DNA from: Aaosphaeria pasadenensis
Lineage: Eukaryota; Ascomycota; Dothideomycetes; Pleosporales
NCBI GenBank assembly: GCA_022813625.1
Contig: JAKLMB010000015.1
Span: 682,001 to 746,000 of the forward strand
Direction: 5' to 3'
Length of the DNA stretch: 64,000 bases
Part shown: positions 45,828 to 58,776 of the stretch, in pieces
Position numbering within the stretch: the first letter of the stretch is position 1
Layout: every line of letters begins with the position of its first letter
Translations under genes and position numbers: made by a program
The notes under the pieces: model-generated
Told to the model about the DNA's origin: nothing
Database searches by the model: none
Seen by the model: only the letters and a program-made list of their open reading frames with translations

Positions 45828-46308
45828 CCATAAAACAGAGCTGCTCTGGGCATAGAGAGTCTATACAGTGTAATTTTGCTCTTGAGGGGGAGAGCGTACA
45901 TCTGAATACGATTTGCCACCTGGTAAGATTCCAAATTCATCCAACTCTTTATCCGATAATGGGGCAACAAGCTTTGGCGGTTCTTTTGCTTTGTATGAGT
46001 GTACGCTCTTGTCCTTGCTTCCTCCAGTACAGAAGCTCCGAATTTGGTAGAGAACGGTTGCCTGGAACACCCGAAATCGAAATAAGGTAATCTGCAACCT
46101 CCGTGGATGACCGTGGTGCCCGATCCCACAAGGCTCTGCGGAACATGTACGTCGTGTGGCTTATTCCAAGATCGTTCAGGTTGCGTATAAATTCGTCTTT
46201 TCCAGCGCGGATCCCATTGCCTTTAGACGCACCATTCTCTGATTTTCTCTCTGTGGCAGACAGAGCACGAAGTGCCTCGACTCGGGCGTTTTGAAGAGCA
46301 GCAAGTAC
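45828..46308 (-). pseudogene. Coding relic B
   Basis: Minus-strand frame without ATG at its upstream edge, open for about 140 codons: VLAALQNARVEALRALSATE, EFIRNLNDLGISHTTYMFRR, STEVADYLISISGVPGNRSL, then a stop. Its upstream edge coincides with the intact TIR element at 46311, so the parent gene was probably interrupted by that insertion. A helical charged protein; family not recognised. Confidence 0.5.
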
Positions 46309-46310
46309 TA

Positions 46311-46492
46311 CAGAGGGTTAGCACGTCGGGCTGGCCACCTGCTAGCTTCATGTATCATCTATACCTACAGTGTCTACTTAAGAATGTACTGTAGCCAGTA
46401 AACAATCCTAACTGCTTGCAAAAAACCTCGCTAAGGCACTGTTGTCGGCATGGAAGACTAGCATGGGGCCAGCCTGACGTGCCAACCCTCTG
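46311..46492 (+). mobile_element. TIR element copy 4 (full length, 182 bp)
   Basis: Left end CAGAGGGTTAGCACGTCGGG, right end complementary with one mismatch (CCTGACGTGCCAACCCTCTG), flanked by TA at 46309-46310 and 46493-46494. Internal core GTACTGTAGCCAGTAAACAA. It is the closest relative of copy 1 in the window. Confidence 0.9.
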
Positions 46493-47363
46493 TATCCATT
46501 AGAGTCGCCCTAGCTCAAAGATTTGCTATCACTGCCGCAATCATCACCCACTGACTCTTCTTCACTGTTGTTGAGGAAGATTTCCTGTGGTGGTGGTGGC
46601 GGTAAACATTGAACGCACCTTCCTTGTTAGTTTCCAAAACGCAAATCACTATATCCGAGAACCGCGAACGGATGGAGCACAATCATGCGCCATCGGTCTT
46701 ATTGTCCCCACATGATATAAGTTCTCATATCTCTTAATAAACCTCATGTAGACGGCTGAGCGTTGCCATAGAAAGCTCAAATGAACCTTCGTATTTCATC
46801 AAACAGATGTTTTGGAGAATCCTCAAGGAAGCTCAAGTAAGCCTTCGAGCACGGGCAGCGACAATTCCAATGGATCATGAGTGAAGAAGGTTGCTGCTAG
46901 TTGTCTGCAGTGGTAGGTACTTATCTTGTTTATGTCCGGTTAGTCTATAGACTTATTTAAGCTCTCTTGCTGCTTTGTTGGCGACATCCAGCTGATGTAT
47001 AAGATAAATAGAATACTGCATACAACTTCTTTAAACTACTAGTATTCATTTGATAACAATTTGCAATCGAAAAGTAGAGAGGAAAAGCAAGTCCGCCTGG
47101 ATATCGTCGTCCCCTCCCTCCCAAAAACATGTGATCATGGCGAGTCCTTCTGCCACCCGGAACTCCAAATTTTCCCCCCACCAACATCGTCCAGTGTGGT
47201 ATTGGATCTTCGTCTTCGTACATGTCAACAAGAAAAATAAGATTATGTACCACCGCGCCAGATGATTCCTCGAAAATCGTAGCAAAGGCGAATAGGGAAC
47301 AAGGGGTGACAAAAGAAATGACATGACAAGTGGATGATACGGACAGTAAGAATACTTGCCCAA
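46493..47363 (-). pseudogene. Coding relic C and duplicated segment
   Basis: Just upstream of TIR copy 4, a minus frame reads GRCVQCLPPPPPQEIFLNNS and EEESVGDDCGSDSKSLS to a stop, like a protein C-terminus. Further on, 47020-47105 repeats relic A's AFPLYFSIANCY..SLKKLYA segment with a 13-nt difference. Nothing here can be assembled into a gene; it is best read as decayed, partly duplicated coding DNA next to SSN6. Confidence 0.4.
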
Positions 47364-47420
47364 CTATCGTTGCACTATAATTTCAACACAACTTCTGACA
47401 AGGAAAACAGTATCGATCCT

Positions 47421-50400
47421 TCAAGACTTCTGCTCAACCGGAGTGGGCGCATGGGGAACGCCATTCGTAGGAGCATTGCGAGGGCTGGATCGCTCGGACT
47501 TGGGTGCATTGGGCTTGCTCTCTTCGCCCTCATCGTCGTAGTTCTCATCCACATCCACGCGACGAGCAGCAGGCTCATGGTGCTCTGGTCGCTCTTGTTT
47601 TGGGGTTTCTGTCATCCGGGGCAGCGGCGGTGGAGCGGCGGTCATCGGAGGCAGCGAGGGAGGGTGGTGAGCAGCCTCAGATGGGTGGTAGCCATCGTTG
47701 AAGCGACGAGCATCAGGAGCATCCTGTGGGCTGTGACGCTGAATCTGCGGAGAAGAGATGCGATGCGGTGGAGGAGACGGGCGACGGCTGTGGGGCTCCT
47801 CGAGCTTCTGGCGCTTCTCGTCGTTGGCTGGAGGCTTGGGGTGATGCTCTGCCTCCTCCCACTCCCGATGTCGCTTCGGTGGAGCAGTGGGAGGGCGATC
47901 TTCCCGTTCGCGGGCAGCAGCTTCGGCAGCAGCAAGTGCGGAAGCTGGGGCCGGGGCACCGCTTGCGATTCCGCTTCCACCAGAGGGATCCGGGTGATGC
48001 TGCTGGTAGGGGCCTTGGTACGCGTTTCGAGGGGATCCTGCGCGAGGTTCCACGATCGGGCGGACCTCTGGTGCAGGGCTACTGACCCGTCCACCGTATG
48101 AAGGGGGAGCCCCCTGAGTCGCCGGGCCGCCCAGACCGGTAGGTGGCGGTGGAGGTGGAGGAGGTACATTGGCAGCGTGGGGACCGTAGTTAGGGTTAGA
48201 AATACGGTTTGGCTGCGGGGGTTGCTGCTGTTGCTGTTGCTGCTGAGGAGGCGGCTGAGGTTGGGAAGGCTGCTGCTGCGGTGTCTGCTGTTGAGACGGC
48301 GGCTGAGGAGGGGGCTGATGTGGGGGAGCGTGCGATTGCGACGGCGTACCCTGAGGGGGCAACTGAGGAGGAGCGGGCGCATGGTATGGGCTGGGCACAA
48401 CGCTGTGTGTCTTTGGCGAAGGAGACATGCCGCGACGCAGAGGAGCAGGCGCTGGAGGTCCTGGTGGATGAGAAGGCCCACCAGGTGCAGGACCGTTAGT
48501 AGGAGGACGGGGAGGCTCCTGGTAGGGTCGCAATGGTTCCTGCCTGGGGCTGGCAGGTCGTTGGGCGTGCTGGGTGGGAGGTCGAACACCTTCGCGCTGG
48601 TCGTAAGGGTTGAGCTGCTGGGGAGGAAGTCCTGGATCGCGGATCTGAGCGAGAGGGCGGCTCCACTCCGAAGCAGATCCCAGCGGGGGCGGAGGCGGCC
48701 CCTGCGGCGGCTGCTGAGGTGTTGTTCCCCATTGAGGGGCAGCAGGTCCGTGGAGACCAGCAGGCTGGTATGCCTGAGGGTGCACATCCTGTGGCACGGG
48801 AGCGCTTGCTTGGTTCGGAACGCCATTCGAGGTCTGGCCGTTTTGGAGCAGTTGCAGGCGAGCCTTGATGTGTACGTTGGACGGGTCAAGATCAGCTGCA
48901 CGCTGATAGGCGTCCAGAGCATCCGCAGTTTGGTTATTGCAAGACTCATACTACATCGTCCGTCAGCTGTGATGGCGCAGGGGTGAGTGGGCATGGAGCT
49001 ACTTACGAGAGTACCAAGGTCGTACCAGACCTCCGAGATGTTGGGATTCAGGCGAATGGCTCGGGAGTATGCATCAAGTGCATCGCGGTACTGGTTGATC
49101 TGGTAGTAGAGGACACCAATCGAGCACCAGAACGTTGGGTTCCTGCCGTCGCGGTAGACGGCTTGCTGGTAGGCCTCATACGCTTTGGGATACTTCTGCT
49201 GTGACATGTAGCAGCGGCCCAATAGATACCAGCTCTGTGCATCGGTTTGGTCTAATCAGGGTTGTTAGTTTTGCGGGTGTGATGTTGGTGGAAGGGGTAA
49301 CGTACCAGAAGCCACTGATTTCTCAAGATACTCGATGGCCTGCTCTTGGCTTGCGTAATTTGTGCTCTGCTGGTGATGCAGCCAACCGAGCTGCTGGAGA
49401 ACTTTGGCGTGATTGGGGTCACGCTCGAGAACCCGGCGGTAGGCACCCTTTGCAGCATCGAACTCCTTCTGTTGCTCATACACGTGACCAATCTGGAACC
49501 AGATGTCTTCTTCGGTCAGTGGTCGAGGAGGGTTCTGCACAATGTATTTGAAGCACTAGTCGTTCCACGTTAGCAGTGGTGTTGGCATGGGTAGGACAAC
49601 AACTTACATCCAAACTCTGGTTGAACTTCTGCTGTTGCTTGTATATTATACCGAGGCGGAAGTAGATCTCATTCGCCTTCTCGAAGTTGGGCTCCATCCT
49701 CATGACTTGAGAGAAAGCCTCTTCAGCGTGCTCGAGAGAGCCATAGCGATCGTACAAGATTCCAATACCATACCAGAGTTTTGGCTCCTAGAGGTCGGAG
49801 GTCAGCAATGACAATCATGGGCACGCGATGGTTTATTTTGTCCTACCTTGGGGTCGGAGAGATGGTAGAGGGCCTGCTGGTAGGCGGAATAAGCCTGCTG
49901 GAGATCATCCATCATGAGGTAGCAGTGGCCTAGTCTCAAAGATTAGTTACATGTTAGAGGTCGGGATCATCTCAGCAGAAGTACGTACCGAGGCTTCCCC
50001 ATACTTCGCCGTTGGCGGGATCAACCTTCAGGATGGTTCGCAGATACTCGACAGCTTGCGGGAAGTGATCCTTTGTGCGAAGGATGCATGCAATGCCCTG
50101 CATAGCCGGGATTGACCACGAGTTGAACTTCAATGCCTGTTCGTAGCATTGGACGGCCCCGTCCAAGTCGTTCATTTGTTCAGACAGAGAGCCTACGGGC
50201 GGGTTAGTGATTCGGGAACGTGGCAGAGGTACAGCATTGTGGCAGAGCTATATCAGTAAGGTACCTACCCATTTGGTTCCATACAGACTCGGTCAAGTGT
50301 GTAAGGTACTGCGAAGATGTCTTGGCCTGGTTCAAGGGCGGCGGATGGCCGTTGACCTGACCGTGGACGGGATGAGGAGCACCATGATGCGGTGGTATTC

Positions 50401-50434
50401 CCGCGGTGGGCGAAGGCTGCTGATGGCTCGCCAT
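47421..50434 (-). CDS. SSN6: General transcriptional co-repressor Ssn6/Cyc8
   Basis: TPR scaffold of the Tup1-Cyc8 co-repressor, which bridges DNA-bound repressors and Tup1. Minus-strand exons 50434-50269, 50192-49989, 49929-49847, 49787-49608, 49555-49306, 49251-49007 and 48950-47421 join to 885 aa. After a Pro/His/Gln-rich start, about ten tandem TPRs run to residue about 400. Examples: AVQCYEQALKFNSWSIPAMQ, AYSAYQQALYHLSDPK, AKGAYRRVLERDPNHAKVLQ, AYEAYQQAVYRDGRNPTFWC and ALDAYSRAIRLNPNISEVWY. The rest is Pro/Gln-rich, with a Q8 run and poly-Pro, then a basic/acidic tail containing PPKRHREWEEAEHHPKP and VDENYDDEGEE, as in other fungal orthologues. Introns fall between or inside TPR repeats. 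Confidence 0.95.
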
Positions 50435-53400
50435 GGCCGGGAAACGCGACTACGAATGGATGTCCTCGAGGTAGGAATATGCGCCTTGTCGTTCTTGTGG
50501 AGCGACGGCACGAGCGATGCCTGAAGAGAACGATTCGAAAGCGACCTCGATTATGTGCGATCAAGCTCGAGTACGTCGAGTCTGGGATGGTCAGTGTCTA
50601 TGTAGATGATGATGGTCGCGCATGCATATGTAGGTATCCTTTGCGAAAGGGCATTGGGGGGAAACGTACTTGGTGTGACCACAGCCCCGAAGAATGGAAG
50701 GCCAGCGCGCGTGGGCGGTGTTGGCAAGAGAGGATGCGCCTGGGGCGGGCCAAGAAGGGTGGTGGTGAGTGATAGTGGATGATGGGTCAAAGGAGTGACG
50801 ATGATGATTGTTTGGAGATGCGGAGTTGATGATGGAAGAAGGGGGGAAGGTGTGAAGGGGGGGATAGACTTCAGATGGTGAGGAAGAGTGAGAGAGTGAG
50901 AGAGAGAAGAAGAGAAGAGGAGAGAAGGAGGATGTGGATGGAGGTTGGGACGGGAGGAGCGGGCAAAGAGGAGTCGAGGAAGGAGCAGAATGGGGGGACC
51001 TCAATCGCGCCTTCCGTTTTCTCGAATAAGTCCCCTAACCCAGGCCCAGGTAATGGAAAAAGAGAAAGAGTGACTGAACGTTTGAAAGGGACAGAAGCCA
51101 TGACAGGGATCTGGGGGGCTAGGATGGGTGGGAGACTTGAAGCTTGGGGCTTGGTGGGCTTGGGATGGGTCAAGGATGGTGTGGGTGGAGTGTGCACTGT
51201 GGTGTGTGTGCACTGTGTGTATGTGTGTGTATGGGTGGGTGGTAACTGGTAAGGGTGGTGGATGGATAGATATGGATTAGGGTTAGGTGGGAGCGTAACG
51301 AGTTGTCTATGGTTTGTGGTCCGTGGCCCTTGTACGCCGTAGGTACCGTGTGTGTGTGCAGTGCCAGTGTGTAGAGAGTGTGGGTGACCGTACTGTGTAG
51401 TGCCGATGCGTCGTATGTCCTTGTGGGACGGGATCTGGGCGCAGCTAAATCGTATGTAGTGGGCCGTTAATGGGTTTTAAGTGGGAATTAGGGTTAAGGA
51501 ACATGCATGGGTGTGGCGGCTTGTAACGACATGACCTCTCTTTGGTCTGGGGGTGGATGGATGTTCGAAGATGAGATGATGAGGCGTGTGTGAGGATGGG
51601 AGGATGGGAGGATGCATTGGAAGGACAGCACAAGCGAGAATGGCGGTCCGAGGCTTGAACGCTAATCTCTCTTTGGGTTTAGTGTTGAGATACTTAAAAA
51701 GAGCAGGCGCGGCCCCGGACACAGGCTTTTTTTGCCCGCCGCCTGCCATCACGGTTTACCCTACCCTGACCCTTGCCCGCCACGCTTCTCCTTCCTGCTC
51801 TCTTCCGTTTCCACTTCCTGCCTCCACTCCACTATTACTCGGTAAATTACGATCAAGAGATCAATACATTATGTCCTATCCTTCTCACCATCCCATCATC
51901 ATCATCATCATCATCACAACCATGGGAGTAGATCAATTCACTTATCATTGCACAAACACCCTCCTCTTGTCCATCACCTGCTCCATCCACCTGTTATTCT
52001 ACTCTACTCTAATCCCTCTCAGAAACAACGTAGTCCCCTTCCCCATGGTATGCCTGCCACGCCATGTGCCATGCAACCCGACCCGTCATATGTATTCGCG
52101 CCACAAGCCGCTCTGCCTGCCGTCTTCCCCTCGCCTACCCATCCAATCAATCGCTCCAAACACCCACTCCCCACTTTCTTGCTGACTTATCCTCCCTCCC
52201 CTCCCTCCCTCACACACACACTCTCTGTCTCTCTTCATTCCATCTGTCTACGTGTGTCATTGTGTCCACACAGTTCGTATTCAGCCTCACCGTCCTCATC
52301 TCTCCCCCGCGGCCTTCCCAATCGGATGCATCCGCCCATCATCATGTTTTCTGATGCCAGGTTTTGCCAGGCGAAACATATCCATGCACATGTCTACGGA
52401 CTACAAACGGCGCGCTCCCATCGACAGTCGTGTTGATCGTGCCAACACTGTCCAGCTAGATGTGTACAGAGTTGCATACCGGTTGGGAACCAGGGCAAAG
52501 GAAAGGGCGTCACTCGTGCATGAGGAAAGCCTATCGCATCCGGTTCCGTGCATTATCCAGAGCCTGCCTCTGGCACGCATATCGGTCCCACCCGCAATAA
52601 ATCATCTTAATTACTGAAGACAGTCTGGTATCTAACCATATGTTACTACGGCGGTCGTGGTCGCTCCCATCCGGATCTTTCTCGACCACCCGTAAAACAA
52701 TGAACCGTCCCAGCGGTTTAGTGGGAACGCGTTCTTCCCCATCGGCCTTCCTTGGTTCGCCCCCGCGCCGGTCATTTCGTCACATTTCGTTCGACCCTTT
52801 TTCTCTCTTATTTTTCTTTTCCGCTGGAATGTGTCTCTCGCAATAGTTGCTTCTCTATTTCCTCAACAAGTGCAAAGTGACAACCGGCGAGGCGGCGAGG
52901 CGGCGAGGCGGCGAATTTTCCTGCATTCTCCCCATTCAGGCCTACCCGATCGTCCCTAGCCCATGCCTGTGTGATCACTTGTCCCGAACGAGAGCCTCCT
53001 ACAATCGCCCTCGTTTACTGTCGAACCTCACGTTCTTCGTCCCCGCGGAACGATGATTTGCGCATAATGAATCGATCATGACTGTGAGACATACTCTGTC
53101 CCTGGGATTATAAGGTGAATCTTAAGAGAGCAGGTCACGCGCTTTGCTCAACATGATTGGTCACGGGCAGGGCAATAGCTGGTCCTCATCTAGCTGAGAA
53201 CAGGCGCGCGGCCAGTGAGGGTGTCAGAACCAGGAAATGGCATGCTTCATTTCTGACCTTACGGGGCAGATCGCCCAGCTTCCGCTTTACTCCCGGGCGA
53301 GTGACTCCACACCAACACACCACACCGAGCAGCAATATCCCTTTATTGCTTGCTATCGCTCCTGGAGATTCAATGCAAGTCCACTGCAAGTAATTACTTG

Positions 53401-56400
53401 ACCATACCCCGCTCAGGGGAAGGTAATATTCGTGTTTGCATGCTGTTCATGTAAACCTTTCGTCTCTGGCCGGCATCGCATCAACCGCCGCTAGCACGTC
53501 TCTTCCGACGAAGATGCCACCACTACGACTTTCACGGGTACAACTGGCAGGTAGCAGCTGCGAGCTGGGGAGTGGCTTTTAGAGGCACGCAATGGACGAC
53601 TGGACTTCTAAGTAAGGTATCTGTCGTGTTGTGCTGACCTGCAGCATGAGTAAAGCACTCGCTTTGTTGGTGCGTGGGCGCCTGTTCGGTGCACCTGTTT
53701 CTGGTTACGTTGATGCAACCAACCATCCAACTGGGCCAGCGGCTGCACGTTGAAACCACCTTTGATCCGGACGAGAAAGACGAGAGATATGGGAGACGAC
53801 AATACTAGCACATCGTTCGAACTTCCTAACTTCTCCAGCACAAAGTCCCGTGACGAATGGGTGGTGGGTGGTAGAGGCAGTTGTAATCGGTTGAATGCAG
53901 CCAGCCAGCCAGCAGCCAGCCTTCGGCGCTGTGGGTGCGGAAGACCCAGATCTGCGCATCTGCACGAGAGCACCGCTAAAAAGCTCAATGTCTCTCCACA
54001 CTCCGGTCTTAGCTTCGCTGGGCATGCAGCCATGCTGTGACGCAAAAACCTCCATTCCCCCCCTCCCTCCCCATCCGCTCCCGCTCGGCAGAAAAAAAAG
54101 CCCTGGGCTCGTGTCACACTGGAAGCCCTGCCGCCCACCCTTGGTTGCCTGGCCTGGCCCGGCCTGGCTTTGGATTGCTCGTCTGGTGCGGTGCAATAAA
54201 TAATCTGACAACAGCCGGTCAATTTGCGGCCGCCTTGTCAAGTTTAGCATGTACCACCACCATCATGCCCATCACCATCATACTCGGTTGATGGCATCGT
54301 TCACGACGAGGGAATGAGCACAGCCTTATGTTCCTTCGTCAGGAACTACTCCGTACTCCGTAAATCCATTTCTTCTTCTGCAACGACATTCCTGGCCGTT
54401 CGCCCTGCCTGTAATCAGTCATGGAGTGTTCTTCGCACATGCGTGACGAAGGCGCATTGTCGAAGGGACACGATGGCGATCGGCTGGACATGGAATGCGG
54501 TACCGTCCGGTATCGTCCATGGCTCTACGCGGTGTGCTTCGTACAGGATGTCAGGGAAGCAGGTGGGAGAAGGACACAAGACAGGCACACACAGGACAAG
54601 TAGGTAAGGTAAGGGTAAGGTACTGTAAGACCAGAGAAGCAACGAAGCTTAAGCCCAGCACGCGCCTACGGACCCAATACCCACAAATCTGCACTCTTCT
54701 CCATCCATCATCTACAAATTCGTATCCAGACAATCTTCCCAGTATCCATCCCATCATCCACTCACCTACTCCACTCCACTCCACTCACACCAACCCATGT
54801 CTGCTCCCCCTTGCCCAAACACACAGACGAGCAAATCAAAAGACAAAAAGGGAACCCTAGCAGGAGCAACAGGAGCAGCATGATGATGTCCGGCCCGCCA
54901 CTAATGATTTGTTCGGTTGGTTGGGGGTCATCCCCTTCCCTTATTGTACAGCCCTTACAGTTTCCAACCGCAGCCACGTGAAACGATTTGGATGGCTGAA
55001 CCAGCGCCACACCTCGCGACCTGATCCAGGGGCTGCGCGTCATAAACGAGCGGATGTGCCGAGAAGCGAACGCGTCGTGATTCTGTTCCTCTGTCTGGTC
55101 GGTCTGTTGGGCTGTCTGTCTCTGCCATCTGGCTGTCCGTCTGCTCGCTGTTCCGGGGTTCTTCACCGTATCTAAGTTATAACCGCCGTCTACTTTATTG
55201 CCCTCCTCACTCTCTCGCTGGTTATCTTGACTCGATCTCCCACCCATCGGCATAATAATGCTTGTCAATTCAACTAATTACACCGTTGTCGCTCACTTGT
55301 GCCATTTCCTATCAGACTTTACGATACTCGAGAACAGAACACCTGTTGACAAAAGAGCACAGTCCAGAGCAAAAGGCATGCCACCATTCTCCCCTTCCTT
55401 CAGCATGAAGCAAGCGCGCGCTCTCTCTTCCATCAGCGCCCACCCACACCGACATAGCCCACCGGGCACATTCTTGATTACTTCATGCAGTGTCGCCGGT
55501 GTCCTTTCTACGATGCCAAACTAGGGTATGCCCCGATGTGTCTTTGAAACAGCCCTCACCCCAACATGGCCATTCTCGGGGTCGTATTTTCTGGCGATGC
55601 GCCGAGATGGGAATTAGCGCGTGAATTGATCAGATCCCTATTGATCCTTCTACGGCCCTCGAGCGGTCGAAGTCGCCCTATATATCCTAGACCACTTCAG
55701 AATGAATCCGTCCTTGGCAGCTTCGTCTGATCATGAGTGGCTGGTCCTGCCGGGAGCTGCCAAGGGACACCCGCTGGGATCCCGGGGGCTTGCTTGCCTG
55801 ACATAATAAGAGAGAGCTTATGTATTACCTCTTCCTGTCGCTCCCCCGGGCAAGCCAGGGATTGGCAGATCCCTTTCAACCCATCCAAGCACAACTGGCT
55901 GCAATCATCACACATTCAGCGGTTTGCTTGGTCGAGATTGGCCTCGCCGCACGGTGAGGATCTTACGTATTTGTTCTGCACGGCCGTAACATGTCTACGA
56001 GGTATGATGAAACTCGCGGTCCTTTGACCGACCTGCCTTGCCTTTCCTTTGCCTAGCACACAGGACAGCAAGATCACCACGGAAGCCGGCATCGTGTGTT
56101 AGGCGGCCCTCTTTCCCAGTGACATGCTATTGTATGCTCCCGAAGCGTATCCAACACGCCGACCTTAAGGCTTCTCTGCCGCCGGGTGCAGTCGTTGGAT
56201 GAGGCTTTCGCATCGTGCACCAAGTCCCGTCACACCAGCCCCTTCGTATTATGGTGCTGTGCCCCGGCGACGACACCTGTACGTCCATCCATCCAACCAT
56301 CCATCTCATGTCCCACGGCCCTGTGTAGCCGCCAACACGAGGGCGTTCTATCATCAATAATAATAAATCACACAACCCTCAAAAAGCTTAAACCATGCGA

Positions 56401-58776
56401 CGATGACCGTACCGGTATACAAGCCCCTGCGCACCCGAATCCCGTTTGTCTCAGAGCAAGCACAAAGTGTCTTCAGAGAGCATCAACCCATTTATCCAGA
56501 CTCCTCTCTCATTCTTTTCCCAGAAATTCGGGAACCGCCAATCACCTGCCCAGCATCGTCTTCTCGATCGGTCGTTTTCCTTATTTCCCTATAATACCCA
56601 TCCATCTTTCGCGTCCCCAATCTCATTCCATGGGCCCATATCATATATATCCGAGGGTTACACTACTCTCAGATGGGGATGCTTGTCCTGGCCTGACCTG
56701 ACCGCATGCCCAAGCAAGCAACGCTAACCTACATACCGCAGCTTAATATGCTGTGGTCCGGGAAAAAAGAACACTGCATCTCATATCACCGTAATCAGCG
56801 TTTCGCCTGCTTGGTGTTCCCGCAGGAAGTGTCCGTGGATACATGCTCCAGGCTGCCACACAGCGGCATTCTCCTCCCCAGGGAGAGACCACGGAGTAAA
56901 CACTACGCCTCACCCACCAACGTTATGTAGGCGTACTGTATCTGCATATTCTACCTCTACCTTGCCTCACCCGGATCGGTCTTGGCCCTACCTTTTGCCC
57001 TCGTCTCCCCTCCCCTCCCCTCCCCTCCCTCAACCTGCGACAACATCAGCCCTCCCGATGCATGGCCTGCTCTCGCAAAAAGCCCCGCGTGGCCCTCAAC
57101 CAACGAACGAACCAAACAGCACCAACCATTCCATTAACCTTTCCCTCACATAACCATCTAGGTTTGCACCACCGCCTGTAGTTACCGTTCTGCTGCTGAC
57201 ATGCCTGCCTGCGTGTGTGTGCGTGTGCGCGCGCGCGCCCGCATGCATGCATGACGCCTGCGATGAGCGAGCGAGCGAGCGAGCGAGTTGGACGACCGAA
57301 CGAACGCCAAGTCTGTACTCCGTGAGTCCCCTTTATCGAGCCAACGAAGATGTATTCCAAGGTGTCGGTTCGCGAACATCCATACAGCAAGTGTGTGCGT
57401 AGTTATCTCGATCGACAATAAGCTTTTGGGGTTAATATCGTCGCTTTGTCTCTCCCTCTCCCCACAATCCCGCTTCCCCTCTTTCTTATGCACGGAGATT
57501 ACACAAAGTGCTATTTCAGATAGAATGATTCCGTGACGTGTGGGGTTGCTGGCTGGCTGGAGGCGTGATGTACGTACGTATACACGTACACTGCTGTAGT
57601 TGTTGCGTCTACTGGTAAGTCTTCCGTACTGTACTCCATATGTGTACATACATATACATACAGTGCAGGATAAGTATCTACACGTATGTAAATTTGTATG
57701 TACTCCTTATGTACATATTTAGAGCCTACTCTGCCAATCATCATCTACGTCTACTTTAGGTAATGACCAACTACAACCCATCAAACCCCACAATGACTCA
57801 CAATCCGCTTTCCACTACCACGATGTATGCAAGTCATATCAAATTAGAAAGAGTTATGAATACAGATGTACATCACCATAAGGTTTTCCTTCTCACTTCA
57901 GGTGCCCGTAACCCCCCCACCCCCAATTACCCTTTACAATACAAAGGGTTTTGAATTAAGCATGTCAAAGAAGCCCCATCAACACAAAGACACCGTACTG
58001 CTAGATCGTGCTGGGTTGGATTCCGTTTCCTCGCGTAGAAACGAGACGTCGATGTCTCGGTTCCAGCCTCGCGGAGAGGGTGGAGAGCGAATTGACGGGT
58101 ACCGGCCTCGAATCAAAGGCCTCCCAAGATTTTTCTTTTGCATTGCTGCTACTCGAAATCTTGTCATGATAGCAATATTGCCAATTCAATAATCAACTTT
58201 ATGATCTTCCTACACAGCGAGTGCCTCCGCATTTATATAAGAAATCACGATCCCATCAAATTCACCGACAATCCACATCTCGTGTCCACTATTGCATACG
58301 ACACTCTACAAAACATACCCAATCCGTACATACAACAGGCTCGTGTACAAAATGTCTCGGACGTGGCTACGATGGATGCCATGGCACCTTTTCCCTTTTG
58401 GTGGGGTGTTACCAGTGGTTGGGGACGGGCAGAGGAGTCATGGCGGTACCGGCTCAACAGTTCTTGCCCCGCTGTGGTCGGGGGAAAGATATATAAAGGC
58501 GGTTTGAAAGGGTTTCTGGGAGGTGTTTTCGATTGTGTCTCCTACATAAAACTTGCTGAGGATTGAATTGACTGGGCTGGATTAAGTATTGAATAAGAAG
58601 GCCATTGAAGTCTACGGACAGTTCGACGTCAAAGACAGCATATCTGAGATCACTGAGGAACTCGAAAACATCACACCATCAAAAAACCAACACCACACCA
58701 CACCAAATCCAATACCCAAAATCCAAGGTCTCAAATCTCAAATCTCAAATCTCACAGCCCACCAACAACCTCAACC
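50435..58776. other. 8.3-kb gene-poor region
   Basis: No gene could be supported. From 50435 to about 51700 the plus strand is purine-rich, with GT-rich stretches, TTAGGGTTAGG at 51277-51287 and a (CAT)n run near 51895-51925. From about 51750 to 57150 it is pyrimidine-rich. Also present: (GGCGA)n-like triplet GAGGCGGCGAGGCGGCGA near 52890-52915, CCCCT repeats at 57005-57030, GAGC repeats at 57265-57287, and overlapping TACTCCGTA motifs at 54347-54362. Frames of 100-200 codons exist but have Ser/Pro/His low-complexity composition. Part of it is presumably the SSN6 leader. Confidence 0.45.
54347..54362 (+). promoter_or_regulatory. Two overlapping TACTCCGTA motifs
   Basis: TACTCCGTACTCCGTA contains the 9-mer twice with a 2-base overlap. 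Isolated in the 8.3-kb gene-poor region; function unknown. Confidence 0.35.

Noticed and set aside
48177..48986. Antisense 269-codon frame to SSN6
   Set aside because: Arises from the repetitive Pro/Gln codons of SSN6 read on the opposite strand (Leu/Arg/Gly-rich).
47642..49222. 526-codon minus frame within SSN6
   Set aside because: It reads through the SSN6 Pro/Gln-rich exon in another frame and across an intron; the SSN6 frame has clear TPR homology.
57005..57290. CRISPR-like or functional tandem repeat
   Set aside because: Only simple microsatellites (CCCCT, GAGC); no spacer-repeat structure, and the organism is a fungus.
58138..58566. 142-codon plus frame before the orphan gene
   Set aside because: No recognisable motif, no good start context and a frame that competes with several others of equal length.
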